Assembly: GCA_946410005.1 (NCBI GenBank)
Contig: CAMJYS010000040.1
Coordinates: 1-6,881 of the forward strand
Length of the DNA stretch: 6,881 bases
Source of the DNA: an uncultured Clostridia bacterium
Lineage (GTDB): Bacteria; Bacillota; Clostridia; Oscillospirales; Acutalibacteraceae
Direction of reading: 5' to 3'
In this document: positions 1-6,881 of the stretch, piece after piece
How positions within the stretch are numbered: the first letter of the stretch is position 1
How the letters are laid out: each line of letters opens with the position of its first letter
Position numbers and translations under genes: made by a program
Notes under the pieces: model-generated
The model's database searches: none
The model's input: the letters and a program-made list of their open reading frames with translations, nothing else
Told to the model about the DNA's origin: nothing

Positions 1-5
1 TATTT

Positions 6-11
6 TGTCAA
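6..11 (-). promoter_or_regulatory. Consensus -35 hexamer of a gene beyond the left edge
   Basis: Read on the minus strand, this is a perfect sigma-A -35 box, TTGACA. It follows A-rich tracts (about 12-40, minus strand) that resemble an UP element. It lies just past the alaS terminator, which suggests a new minus-strand transcription unit. The matching -10 box would fall outside the window, so only half of the promoter can be seen and the gene it serves is unknown. Confidence 0.4.
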
Positions 12-49
12 CACCTTTTTTCTAAACTTTTTCTCTTTTGTATACTTGC

Positions 50-82
50 ACAAAACACAGCGAATTTATCGCTGTGCTTTGT
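50..82 (-). terminator. Intrinsic terminator of alaS
   Basis: Nine bases after the alaS stop codon the minus strand forms a hairpin. An 8-bp core stem (CACAGCGA with TCGCTGTG, loop of 5) is extended by a G-U wobble and further A-U/C-G pairs. The core is followed by TTTTGT. In the plus-strand transcript the same wobble position is an A-C mismatch, so the structure fits minus-strand use better. It marks the end of the alaS transcript. Confidence 0.8.
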
Positions 83-91
83 TATAAATTA

Positions 92-2662
92 CTAATGAAT
101 TTTCTCTATATACTCTATAATCGCTCCAAAATTCTTGTCTGCACCGCCTGTTGCAACTTTTTTATTTCCGCCGCCTTTTCCGCCAATATTGTCCAAAATA
201 TTCTTGAGAATATCATTTGCAAAGTGATTTGCGGAGCATTTATCGCTAACCGCAACGACAATTTTGCCGTCTTTTGAAACGCAAACCGCTATACCTTCAA
301 TTTTTTCGGCAATTTTAGAAATTTCACCTATAACTTTTTTATCGAATTTATCAACAGCAATATAGCCGAATTTACAGTCAAAACCAGAATTTACGAGCTT
401 TAAATCCTCAACTTTAATCGAATTCCTAACAACATCTTTTTGAGGTTTATTTTCTGTCAATTTCTTTATTTTTTCGACAATATTTTCAGGCTTGGATTTT
501 AAAATTTTAGAAATTTCTGCCAATTGTTGTTGTTTGTGTTGAATATAGGTTAAAGCTTCTTGACCTGTTATGGCGGTAATTCTTTTTATCCCTTTTCCGA
601 TACTTTCGGAAGAATAAATCACAAAAATTCCGATATTTCCTGTGGCGCTGGTATGAGTTCCACCACAAAGTTCGCTCGAAATATTGCCATACGTTACGAC
701 ACGAACATTTTCACCGTACTTACTTTCGAAAAGTGCAGTAGCTCCACCGGCGATAGCGTCGGAAATGTTCTTAATTTCAACGTTCCCGGGAATATTTTCA
801 CGAATATAAGAATTTACAATATTTTCGATTTTGAAAATATCTTCTTCTGATATGGAATTATCGTAGTTAAAGTCAAACCTAAGCTTTTTGGATTCGACTT
901 TCGAACCGGCTTGATGAACATTTTTGCCGAAAAGTTGTCTGAGTGCACTTTGCAACAAATGAACAGCTGTGTGATTATTGGAAATCTCTTTTCTATAGGA
1001 TTTATTAACAGAAGCTTTCACTGATGTATTTACGTTTAACTCGCCAAAAATCACTCTTGCATAGTGAATAAAAATTCCGTCGCAAATCTTTTTTACGTCG
1101 GTAATTTCTGCGTTAAAATAATCGTTCGATATATTTCCTATATCGGCACATTGTCCGCCCGATTCTGCATAAAACGGCGTTTTGTCTAGAATTACTATTA
1201 CTTCGTCTGATTCTTTTGCAATGGAAACTTCTGTACCATTTTTTATAATTTTTAAAACTTTAGATTCAAATTCTAAGTTTTCATAACCGACAAATTCTGT
1301 TTTCGAACAATTGCATAAAAGTTCGGAAAGATTTTTTAAGCTCTCATTTTCTTTTGCGCCAGCTATATTTTTAGATTTCTCTTTATGCGACTGAAGTTTC
1401 TGCTTAAATCCTTCGGCGTCTAACTCGAGCGAATTTTCTTCTGCGTAAGAGCTTATTATATCAAACGGCAAACCATATGTTGTGACTAAATCGAAAGCTA
1501 TTTCGGCGGTTATTTTCTTTTTAGAATTATTAATGTTTTCGAGTTTTTCAAGACCATTTTCTAAGATTTTTTCGAATTGGACTTGCTCTTTTCTAATTTC
1601 GCCTAAAATAAAATCTCTATTTTCAGAAAATCTTGGGAATAAGTCGGAATAGTTATCTAAAACAAATGCTATTACTTCCGAAAAATCAAAATTTTTTATT
1701 TTATTTTTTGCGATTATCATCATGCAACGACGGATAAGCTTACGAGGAATATAGCCTCTGCCCTCGTTCGACGGAGAAACTTTTTCGGATAAAATCAACG
1801 ATGTTGTACGTAAATGGTCTGTCATTATACGGATATCTTTTTCGAAAAGTTTTTTATCTGATGGTATTTTACTCTCGATAAATTTCTTTATCGGGTTCAA
1901 AAGGTCGGTGTCGTAAACAGTCGAGAAACCGTTCAAAACCATAGAAAGTCTTTCAAGTCCTGCGCCGGTATCTACGCTTGTAAAACTTAGTTTACTGAAT
2001 GTGCCATCGAAATTTTTATTAAGTTGCATAAATACGCCGGCGTTCCAAATTTCAATATATCTTTTTTTGGTATCAAATTCTTTTCCGGGTAAATACTCTT
2101 CTCCTTCTCCCGTATCGTAAAATATTTCGGTACAAGGTCCACACGGGCCTGTTTCGGCAGTCGGCCCCCAAAAATTATCTTCTTTACCGCATTTTATTAT
2201 ATGATTTTCAGGCATACCTACTTTTTTCCAAAAACCATATGCTTCCGTATCCAACGGCAATCCAAGCTCTTCGTCGCCGGCAAAAACTGTTACATACAGT
2301 TTTTCTTTTGGTATATTTAATCCTTCGGTTAAAAATTTAAAAGCAAGAGAAATTGCTTTTTCTTTGAAATAATCATTAATCGACCAGCTTCCGAGCATCT
2401 GAAAACTCGTCAAATGATGTTTATCTCCTATTGAATCTATATCTATTGTTCTTATACATGGTTGAATATCACATAAACGTTTGTATGGTGGCTTTTCTAC
2501 ACCTGTAAAAAAGTTTTTGAGCGGTGCCATACCTGAATTTATAAATAATAACGTTGGGTCATTTTTCGGAACAACGGAAGAATCTGAAATTTCCATGTGG
2601 TCATTATTTTTAAAAAAAGACAAAAATTTATTTTTTATCTCAATCGACGATATTTTTTGCAC
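92..2662 (-). CDS. alaS: Alanyl-tRNA synthetase (alanine--tRNA ligase)
   Basis: This cytoplasmic class II synthetase joins alanine to tRNA-Ala using ATP and hydrolyses mischarged Ser- and Gly-tRNA-Ala. The 856 residues are close to the family's usual ~875. The catalytic domain (about 1-240) has motif 1 around NSGMAPLKNFF (42-52), motif 2 from R71 to K100, and motif 3 DTGAGLERL (231-239). The tRNA-recognition region follows, including PSNEGRGY (297-304) and D401. The editing domain (about 460-690) keeps SGGQ (501-504) and the zinc ligands H564, H568, C666 and H670. The C-Ala domain holds a Gly-rich stretch near 827-840. The start is GTG, chosen because it has a correctly spaced ribosome binding site and gives the family's usual N-terminus. 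The stop is TAG. The gene has its own promoter and terminator, so it looks monocistronic. Motif 2 departs from the common firmicute form: it reads HHLTSFQMLGSWS, with Gln88 where the common form has Glu. All core domains look intact, so I expect an active enzyme. Confidence 0.97.
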   Translation of the reverse strand: MQKISSIEIKNKFLSFFKNNDHMEISDSSVVPKNDPTLLFINSGMAPLKNFFTGVEKPPYKRLCDIQPCIRTIDIDSIGDKHHLTSFQMLGSWSINDYFKEKAISLAFKFLTEGLNIPKEKLYVTVFAGDEELGLPLDTEAYGFWKKVGMPENHIIKCGKEDNFWGPTAETGPCGPCTEIFYDTGEGEEYLPGKEFDTKKRYIEIWNAGVFMQLNKNFDGTFSKLSFTSVDTGAGLERLSMVLNGFSTVYDTDLLNPIKKFIESKIPSDKKLFEKDIRIMTDHLRTTSLILSEKVSPSNEGRGYIPRKLIRRCMMIIAKNKIKNFDFSEVIAFVLDNYSDLFPRFSENRDFILGEIRKEQVQFEKILENGLEKLENINNSKKKITAEIAFDLVTTYGLPFDIISSYAEENSLELDAEGFKQKLQSHKEKSKNIAGAKENESLKNLSELLCNCSKTEFVGYENLEFESKVLKIIKNGTEVSIAKESDEVIVILDKTPFYAESGGQCADIGNISNDYFNAEITDVKKICDGIFIHYARVIFGELNVNTSVKASVNKSYRKEISNNHTAVHLLQSALRQLFGKNVHQAGSKVESKKLRFDFNYDNSISEEDIFKIENIVNSYIRENIPGNVEIKNISDAIAGGATALFESKYGENVRVVTYGNISSELCGGTHTSATGNIGIFVIYSSESIGKGIKRITAITGQEALTYIQHKQQQLAEISKILKSKPENIVEKIKKLTENKPQKDVVRNSIKVEDLKLVNSGFDCKFGYIAVDKFDKKVIGEISKIAEKIEGIAVCVSKDGKIVVAVSDKCSANHFANDILKNILDNIGGKGGGNKKVATGGADKNFGAIIEYIEKIH

Positions 2663-2666
2663 AAAA

Positions 2667-2678
2667 CTCTCTCCCTTT
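2667..2678 (-). promoter_or_regulatory. Ribosome binding site of alaS
   Basis: The minus strand reads AAAGGGAGAGAG, with GGAG ending 8 nt before GTG at 2662-2660. This spacing supports the GTG as the alaS start. The next in-frame Met (residue 23) would remove part of the conserved N-terminus. Confidence 0.75.
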
Positions 2679-2689
2679 AAATAATGAAT

Positions 2690-2701
2690 TTAACATGTTA
2701 A
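2690..2701. repeat. 12-bp perfect palindrome at the alaS transcription start
   Basis: TTAACATGTTAA is a perfect dyad. It begins at the last base of the predicted alaS -10 box and covers the predicted start point near 2694. A dimeric regulator bound here would block alaS transcription. Palindromes of this AT-rich kind also occur by chance, so operator function is inference only. Confidence 0.35.
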
Positions 2702-2729
2702 TTATATTACTGCTCTGAATCCGGTGCAA
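2701..2729 (-). promoter_or_regulatory. Sigma-A type promoter of alaS
   Basis: The minus strand has a perfect -10 box TATAAT (2706-2701) and, 17 bp upstream, TTGCAC (2729-2724), which keeps the TTG of the -35 consensus. Transcription would start near 2694 and leave a leader of about 32 nt before the GTG. This is too short for a T-box riboswitch. Confidence 0.6.
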
Positions 2730-2750
2730 GTTAATAAAAGTAACGATATT

Positions 2751-2781
2751 TTGAATAAACACAATTGTTGAGGAAATAATA
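2751..2781 (+). promoter_or_regulatory. Promoter of the 47-aa gene, possibly forespore sigma-G
   Basis: GAATA (2753-2757), a 17-bp spacer and AATAATA (2775-2781) match the published sigma-G pattern (gHATR, 17-18 bp, CATWHTA) except for the first base of the -10. The same bases can be read as a weaker sigma-A promoter, TTGAAT (2751-2756), 18 bp, AATAAT (2775-2780). Either reading puts the start at 2787-2788, giving a very short leader of about 15 nt. The spacer contains the 8-bp palindrome ACAATTGT (2761-2768). Sequence alone cannot decide which sigma factor is used. Confidence 0.4.
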
Positions 2782-2789
2782 ATTTTTGT

Positions 2790-2797
2790 GGAGGTGA
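2790..2797 (+). promoter_or_regulatory. Strong ribosome binding site of the 47-aa gene
   Basis: GGAGGTGA is an uninterrupted 8-base match to the 16S rRNA anti-Shine-Dalgarno sequence, 5 nt before ATG at 2803. It is the best ribosome binding site in the window and the main reason to call the short ORF a real gene. Confidence 0.85.
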
Positions 2798-2802
2798 GAA
2801 AT

Positions 2803-2946
2803 ATGAGAAATAATTCAAACAATAACAACAGCAATAACAACTCAAAAGAAAATTCACAAAATTCAAGAAATCAACAATCTCAGAACAACAAAAACTCTAA
2901 GAACAATACTTCTAATCAAAATCACTCGCAAAATTGTGGCAAATAG
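2803..2946 (+). CDS. 47-aa Asn/Ser/Gln-rich small protein, unknown function
   Basis: I do not recognise a named family. The product has 20 Asn, 9 Ser and 6 Gln among 47 residues, so about three quarters are these three amino acids. Apart from the initiator Met it has no aliphatic or aromatic residue, and it has no Ala, Pro or Asp. Seven of the nine serines start a loose S-x-N repeat. The few charges are mostly basic (4 Lys, 2 Arg, 1 Glu), and a single Cys sits in the C-terminal Cys-Gly-Lys. There is no signal peptide or membrane segment, so the protein should be soluble and disordered. A near-perfect Shine-Dalgarno, an upstream promoter and a downstream terminator frame it as a single-gene unit, divergent from alaS and convergent with glmS. 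Clostridia carry similar tiny polar proteins, and gamma-type small acid-soluble spore proteins are also Asn/Gln-rich storage proteins. A spore role would fit the sigma-G-like promoter but is only inference. The gene call is fairly secure; the function is not. Confidence 0.75.
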   Translation: MRNNSNNNNSNNNSKENSQNSRNQQSQNNKNSKNNTSNQNHSQNCGK

Positions 2947-2971
2947 TTTACTCCTAAATTAATTCATTAAA

Positions 2972-3017
2972 ATAACGCCTTCCGATACTTGAAAATTCGG
3001 AAAGCGTTATCTTTTTT
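2972..3017. terminator. Bidirectional terminator between the 47-aa gene and glmS
   Basis: The hairpin pairs ATAACGC (2972-2978) plus TTCCGA (2980-2985) with TCGGAA (2997-3002) plus GCGTTAT (3004-3010), with an 11-nt loop. On the plus strand it has one C-A mismatch but is followed by six T at 3012-3017, and it lies 25 nt after the 47-aa gene. On the minus strand the mismatch becomes a G-U wobble, giving an unbroken 14-bp stem with a shorter tail (TTTTAATG), about 62 nt after the glmS stop. It probably ends both convergent transcripts. Confidence 0.8.
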
Positions 3018-3072
3018 GCTGTTTTTTTATTTCAAAGCGATTTTTTTATTTTTATCGAATATATTTCTCGTT

Positions 3073-4905
<1,833 letters not shown>

Positions 4906-4917
4906 TTATGACAACAA

Positions 4918-4924
4918 CTCCTCT
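4918..4924 (-). promoter_or_regulatory. Ribosome binding site of glmS
   Basis: AGAGGAG on the minus strand ends 12 nt before the glmS ATG, a slightly long spacing. No better site lies nearer, and the stop codon next to the ATG fixes the start. Confidence 0.65.
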
Positions 4925-4930
4925 TTATTT

Positions 4931-4956
4931 TTCATAAATTACAATTATCATATGAA
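4931..4956. repeat. Short inverted repeat between rnj and glmS
   Basis: TTCATA (4931-4936) and TATGAA (4951-4956) are inverted copies separated by 14 AT-rich bases. The stem is short and weak and has no U-run after it in the minus-strand transcript, so it does not look like a terminator. I see no convincing promoter in this 54-bp gap. It may be chance in AT-rich sequence. Confidence 0.25.
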
Positions 4957-4959
4957 TTT

Positions 4960-6837
4960 TTAAACTTCCATTATTATAGGCAAAATTACGGGATTTCTCC
5001 TTGTTTTGTTATGGAATAGTCTATATAGCTCATCTCTGACTTTTGTTTTGATATATCCCCAATCACGCACTTGATGGTCTGCACATTCCTCTAAAACATT
5101 AAGCGCAATTGTTTTCGCCTCTTCCATTAAACGTTCGGATTCTCTAACGTATACAAAACCTCTTGAAACTATATCCGGGCCGGAAATAACATGCTTATCT
5201 GAAGAATCTAACGTAGCGACTAAAACGATTAATCCGTCTTCGCCTAAATGTTTGCGATCTCTTAAAACTATACTTCCGACGTCGCCAACGCCGATACCGT
5301 CAACCAAAACCAATTCAAGAGGAATTTGACCGACTTTTTTCATTGAATTTACATTTAATTCAATAATATCTCCGCTGTCGCCGACATAAACATTCGTTTC
5401 CGGCATACCCATACTTGTAGCGAGTTTTGCATGTTTTATAAGGTGTCTGCGTTCTCCATGCACAGGTATAAAATATTGAGGCTTCACAAGCCCTTGCATT
5501 ATTTTAAGTTCTTCTTGGCAAGCATGACCGGAAACGTGCGTTTCATACATTGACTCATAAACTACCTCGCAACCGAGTTTCATAAGCTCATTAACAACTG
5601 TTCCGACAGTTTTTTCGTTACCGGGAATAGGTGTTGCGGAAATTATTATGAAATCTTCCGGACCGACGTCTACTTTTTTATGTTCGGAAAATGCCATTCT
5701 GTGAAGTGCGGACATCGGTTCGCCTTGACTTCCCGTCGTTACTAAAACAATTTCATTTTTCGAGTATTTCGTTATTAAATCAATGTCGATTATTGTTCCG
5801 CTTGGTACATCTAAATAATTTAATTGTTGAGCTATTGCAACATAGTTAATCATACTGCGACCCGAAAATGCTACTTTTTTACCGTATTTTGTAGCACAAT
5901 TTATAATTTGCTGTATTCTTCCTATATTTGACGCAAACGTTGCTATTATAATTCGTTTATCTTTTGCTTTTAAAAATAACCTTTCAAACGATTCGTCTAA
6001 ATTTTTCTCTGTCATTGTGTATCCGGGACGTTCTGCGTTTGTGGAATCTGCCATAAATGCTAAAACGCCTTCTTTGCCAAGTTCCGAAAAGCGTGCAAGG
6101 TCTATCATATTTCCTCTGGACGGAGTACAATCTATTTTAAAGTCGCCTGTATGCACAATAGTTCCTGCCGGAGAATGAATCGCAAGCCCTGCGGCATCGG
6201 GTATAGAGTGATTTACATTTATAAATTCAACGTCCATACAACCAAGCCTTACTCTGTTTCCGACTGTAACCGTGTTAAGATTTGCGCTGCCAAGTAACCT
6301 GTGTTCTTTTAATTTACCCGTAATTAAGCCTACTGTAAGCGGTGTCGCATAAATAGGAACGTTTATTTTTTTCAGTAAATAAGGTATAGCTCCAATATGA
6401 TCCTCATGCCCATGAGTTACAACCAGACCTCTTATTTTATCCCTGTTGGCTTCTAAATAAGAAAAATCCGGTATAACGAAATCTATGCCAAGCATTTCTC
6501 CGTCAGGAAAAGCCATCCCGCAGTCTACGATTATTATATCATTATTACACTCAAAAACAGTTATGTTCTTACCTATCTGATTTAATCCGCCTAAAAAAGC
6601 AATTTTCATAGATTTCAAATTTCTGGAAGCCGTATTTCTTTTTTGATAGCTTTTGTGTAGTTTCGTAGTCATTAACTTTTTTTTATTTTGCAATTCAATC
6701 ACAGTATTTTCGGGTTTATTTTTATGATTAAAATTTTTTGCGGATGTTTTTTTAGATTTTGTATTTTCAATTACTTTTTTTATCGGTTTTTTTATTGATT
6801 CAGATTTCAAAACTTTTTCTTCTTCATTTTTTGTCAT
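4960..6837 (-). CDS. rnj: Ribonuclease J
   Basis: RNase J is a metallo-beta-lactamase/beta-CASP nuclease with 5'-to-3' exonuclease and endonuclease activity. It acts in mRNA turnover and rRNA maturation in Firmicutes. From the ATG at 6837 the protein has 625 residues. Residues 1-76 are a Lys/Asn/Ser-rich tail (20 Lys, only 7 acidic residues) with no fold signature. The family core begins around FLGGLNQIGKN (81-91). Expected zinc ligands are H142, H144, D146 and H147 (HGHEDH), H210, D232 (HTGDFK) and H460 (VHGERRH). The beta-CASP region includes ADSTNAERPG (263-272) and HVSGHA (434-439). The C-terminal domain ends with the typical WGYIKTKVRDELY (593-605) and PVILPIIMEV. An ATG five codons upstream (6852) is in frame, but GGAGG lies immediately after it, inside the extra codons and 7 nt before the ATG at 6837, so I take 6837. 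Only one RNase J is seen here; whether the genome has a second cannot be told. It is likely the first gene of an rnj-glmS transcript. Confidence 0.96.
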   Translation of the reverse strand: MTKNEEEKVLKSESIKKPIKKVIENTKSKKTSAKNFNHKNKPENTVIELQNKKKLMTTKLHKSYQKRNTASRNLKSMKIAFLGGLNQIGKNITVFECNNDIIIVDCGMAFPDGEMLGIDFVIPDFSYLEANRDKIRGLVVTHGHEDHIGAIPYLLKKINVPIYATPLTVGLITGKLKEHRLLGSANLNTVTVGNRVRLGCMDVEFINVNHSIPDAAGLAIHSPAGTIVHTGDFKIDCTPSRGNMIDLARFSELGKEGVLAFMADSTNAERPGYTMTEKNLDESFERLFLKAKDKRIIIATFASNIGRIQQIINCATKYGKKVAFSGRSMINYVAIAQQLNYLDVPSGTIIDIDLITKYSKNEIVLVTTGSQGEPMSALHRMAFSEHKKVDVGPEDFIIISATPIPGNEKTVGTVVNELMKLGCEVVYESMYETHVSGHACQEELKIMQGLVKPQYFIPVHGERRHLIKHAKLATSMGMPETNVYVGDSGDIIELNVNSMKKVGQIPLELVLVDGIGVGDVGSIVLRDRKHLGEDGLIVLVATLDSSDKHVISGPDIVSRGFVYVRESERLMEEAKTIALNVLEECADHQVRDWGYIKTKVRDELYRLFHNKTRRNPVILPIIMEV

Positions 6838-6843
6838 ATCTAT

Positions 6844-6850
6844 TCCTCCC
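6844..6850 (-). promoter_or_regulatory. Ribosome binding site that decides the rnj start
   Basis: GGGAGGA on the minus strand, with GGAGG ending 7 nt before ATG at 6837-6835, is an ideal Shine-Dalgarno for that codon. The alternative ATG at 6852-6850 overlaps this site and has only AT-rich sequence (TTAATAAAATTT) before it. Confidence 0.85.
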
Positions 6851-6856
6851 ATAAAT

Positions 6857-6868
6857 TTTATTAATAAA
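6857..6868. repeat. 12-bp AT palindrome just upstream of rnj
   Basis: TTTATTAATAAA is a perfect dyad about 20 bp upstream of the rnj start codon at 6837. It would lie in the leader or promoter of rnj. A pure A/T palindrome of this length is weak evidence in AT-rich DNA. The rest of the rnj promoter is outside or at the edge of the window. Confidence 0.25.
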
Positions 6869-6881
6869 TCAAATCGAGTCA

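Noticed and set aside
38..277. 79-codon plus-strand ORF at the left end
   Set aside because: It crosses the alaS terminator hairpin and runs antisense to the end of alaS, with no Shine-Dalgarno before its ATG.
560..850. 96-codon plus-strand ORF inside alaS
   Set aside because: It is antisense to the conserved AlaRS editing domain and shows no family features of its own.
2640..2840. 66-codon minus-strand ORF starting with a run of leucines
   Set aside because: The leucine run is just the reverse complement of the AAC/AAT-rich small gene, and the rest crosses the promoter region and alaS start in another frame.
2803..2870. AAC/AAT-rich stretch as a simple microsatellite or CRISPR-like repeat
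   Set aside because: The units are irregular with no spacers, and the frame is kept open from a strong Shine-Dalgarno to a stop before a terminator, so a coding explanation is better.
3018..3062. Second terminator in the T-rich stretch before the glmS end
   Set aside because: Only CGAT/ATCG can pair across a T-rich loop; the stem is far too weak.
6674..6684. A-run (A8 then G on the minus strand) in the RNase J tail as a programmed frameshift site
   Set aside because: It contains the slippery heptamer A AAA AAG in frame, but it occurs early in the gene and a shift would destroy the whole catalytic core. Lys-rich coding in AT-rich DNA explains the run.

Overview
The window is AT-rich (roughly one third G+C by eye, not computed) and reads as chromosomal DNA of a low-GC Firmicute, most likely a member of the Clostridia. 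Three things suggest this: an RNase J of the single-enzyme clostridial type with a long basic N-terminal tail, strong GGAGG-type ribosome binding sites, and a tiny Asn/Ser/Gln-rich protein gene of a sort I associate with spore-forming clostridia. The order Oscillospirales is a guess from the RNase J style only. No mobile element, CRISPR array, tRNA or rRNA is visible.

Layout from left to right. Positions 1-45 hold a perfect minus-strand -35 hexamer that probably belongs to a gene beyond the left edge. Positions 50-82 form the intrinsic terminator of alaS. Positions 92-2662 (minus) are alaS, encoding alanyl-tRNA synthetase, with a GTG start and its own promoter in a 140-bp divergent intergenic region. 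From that region a 47-codon gene (2803-2946, plus) encodes a protein made almost only of polar residues. It ends at a hairpin (2972-3010) shared with the convergent glmS. Positions 3073-4905 (minus) are glmS, glucosamine-6-phosphate synthase. Positions 4960-6837 (minus) are rnj, encoding ribonuclease J. It lies 54 bp upstream of glmS with no terminator between them, so the two are probably co-transcribed.

The three large genes are housekeeping functions: RNA decay and maturation (RNase J), cell-wall amino-sugar synthesis (GlmS) and translation (AlaRS). The noteworthy points are mostly regulatory. glmS has no room for the glmS ribozyme usual in Firmicutes but sits behind RNase J, the nuclease that degrades ribozyme-cleaved glmS mRNA in Bacillus subtilis. 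alaS has no room for a T-box leader. AlaRS carries an atypical motif-2 region. The 47-aa polar protein is the least explained gene and has the strongest translation signal in the window. I see no clear evidence of a new multi-gene system.
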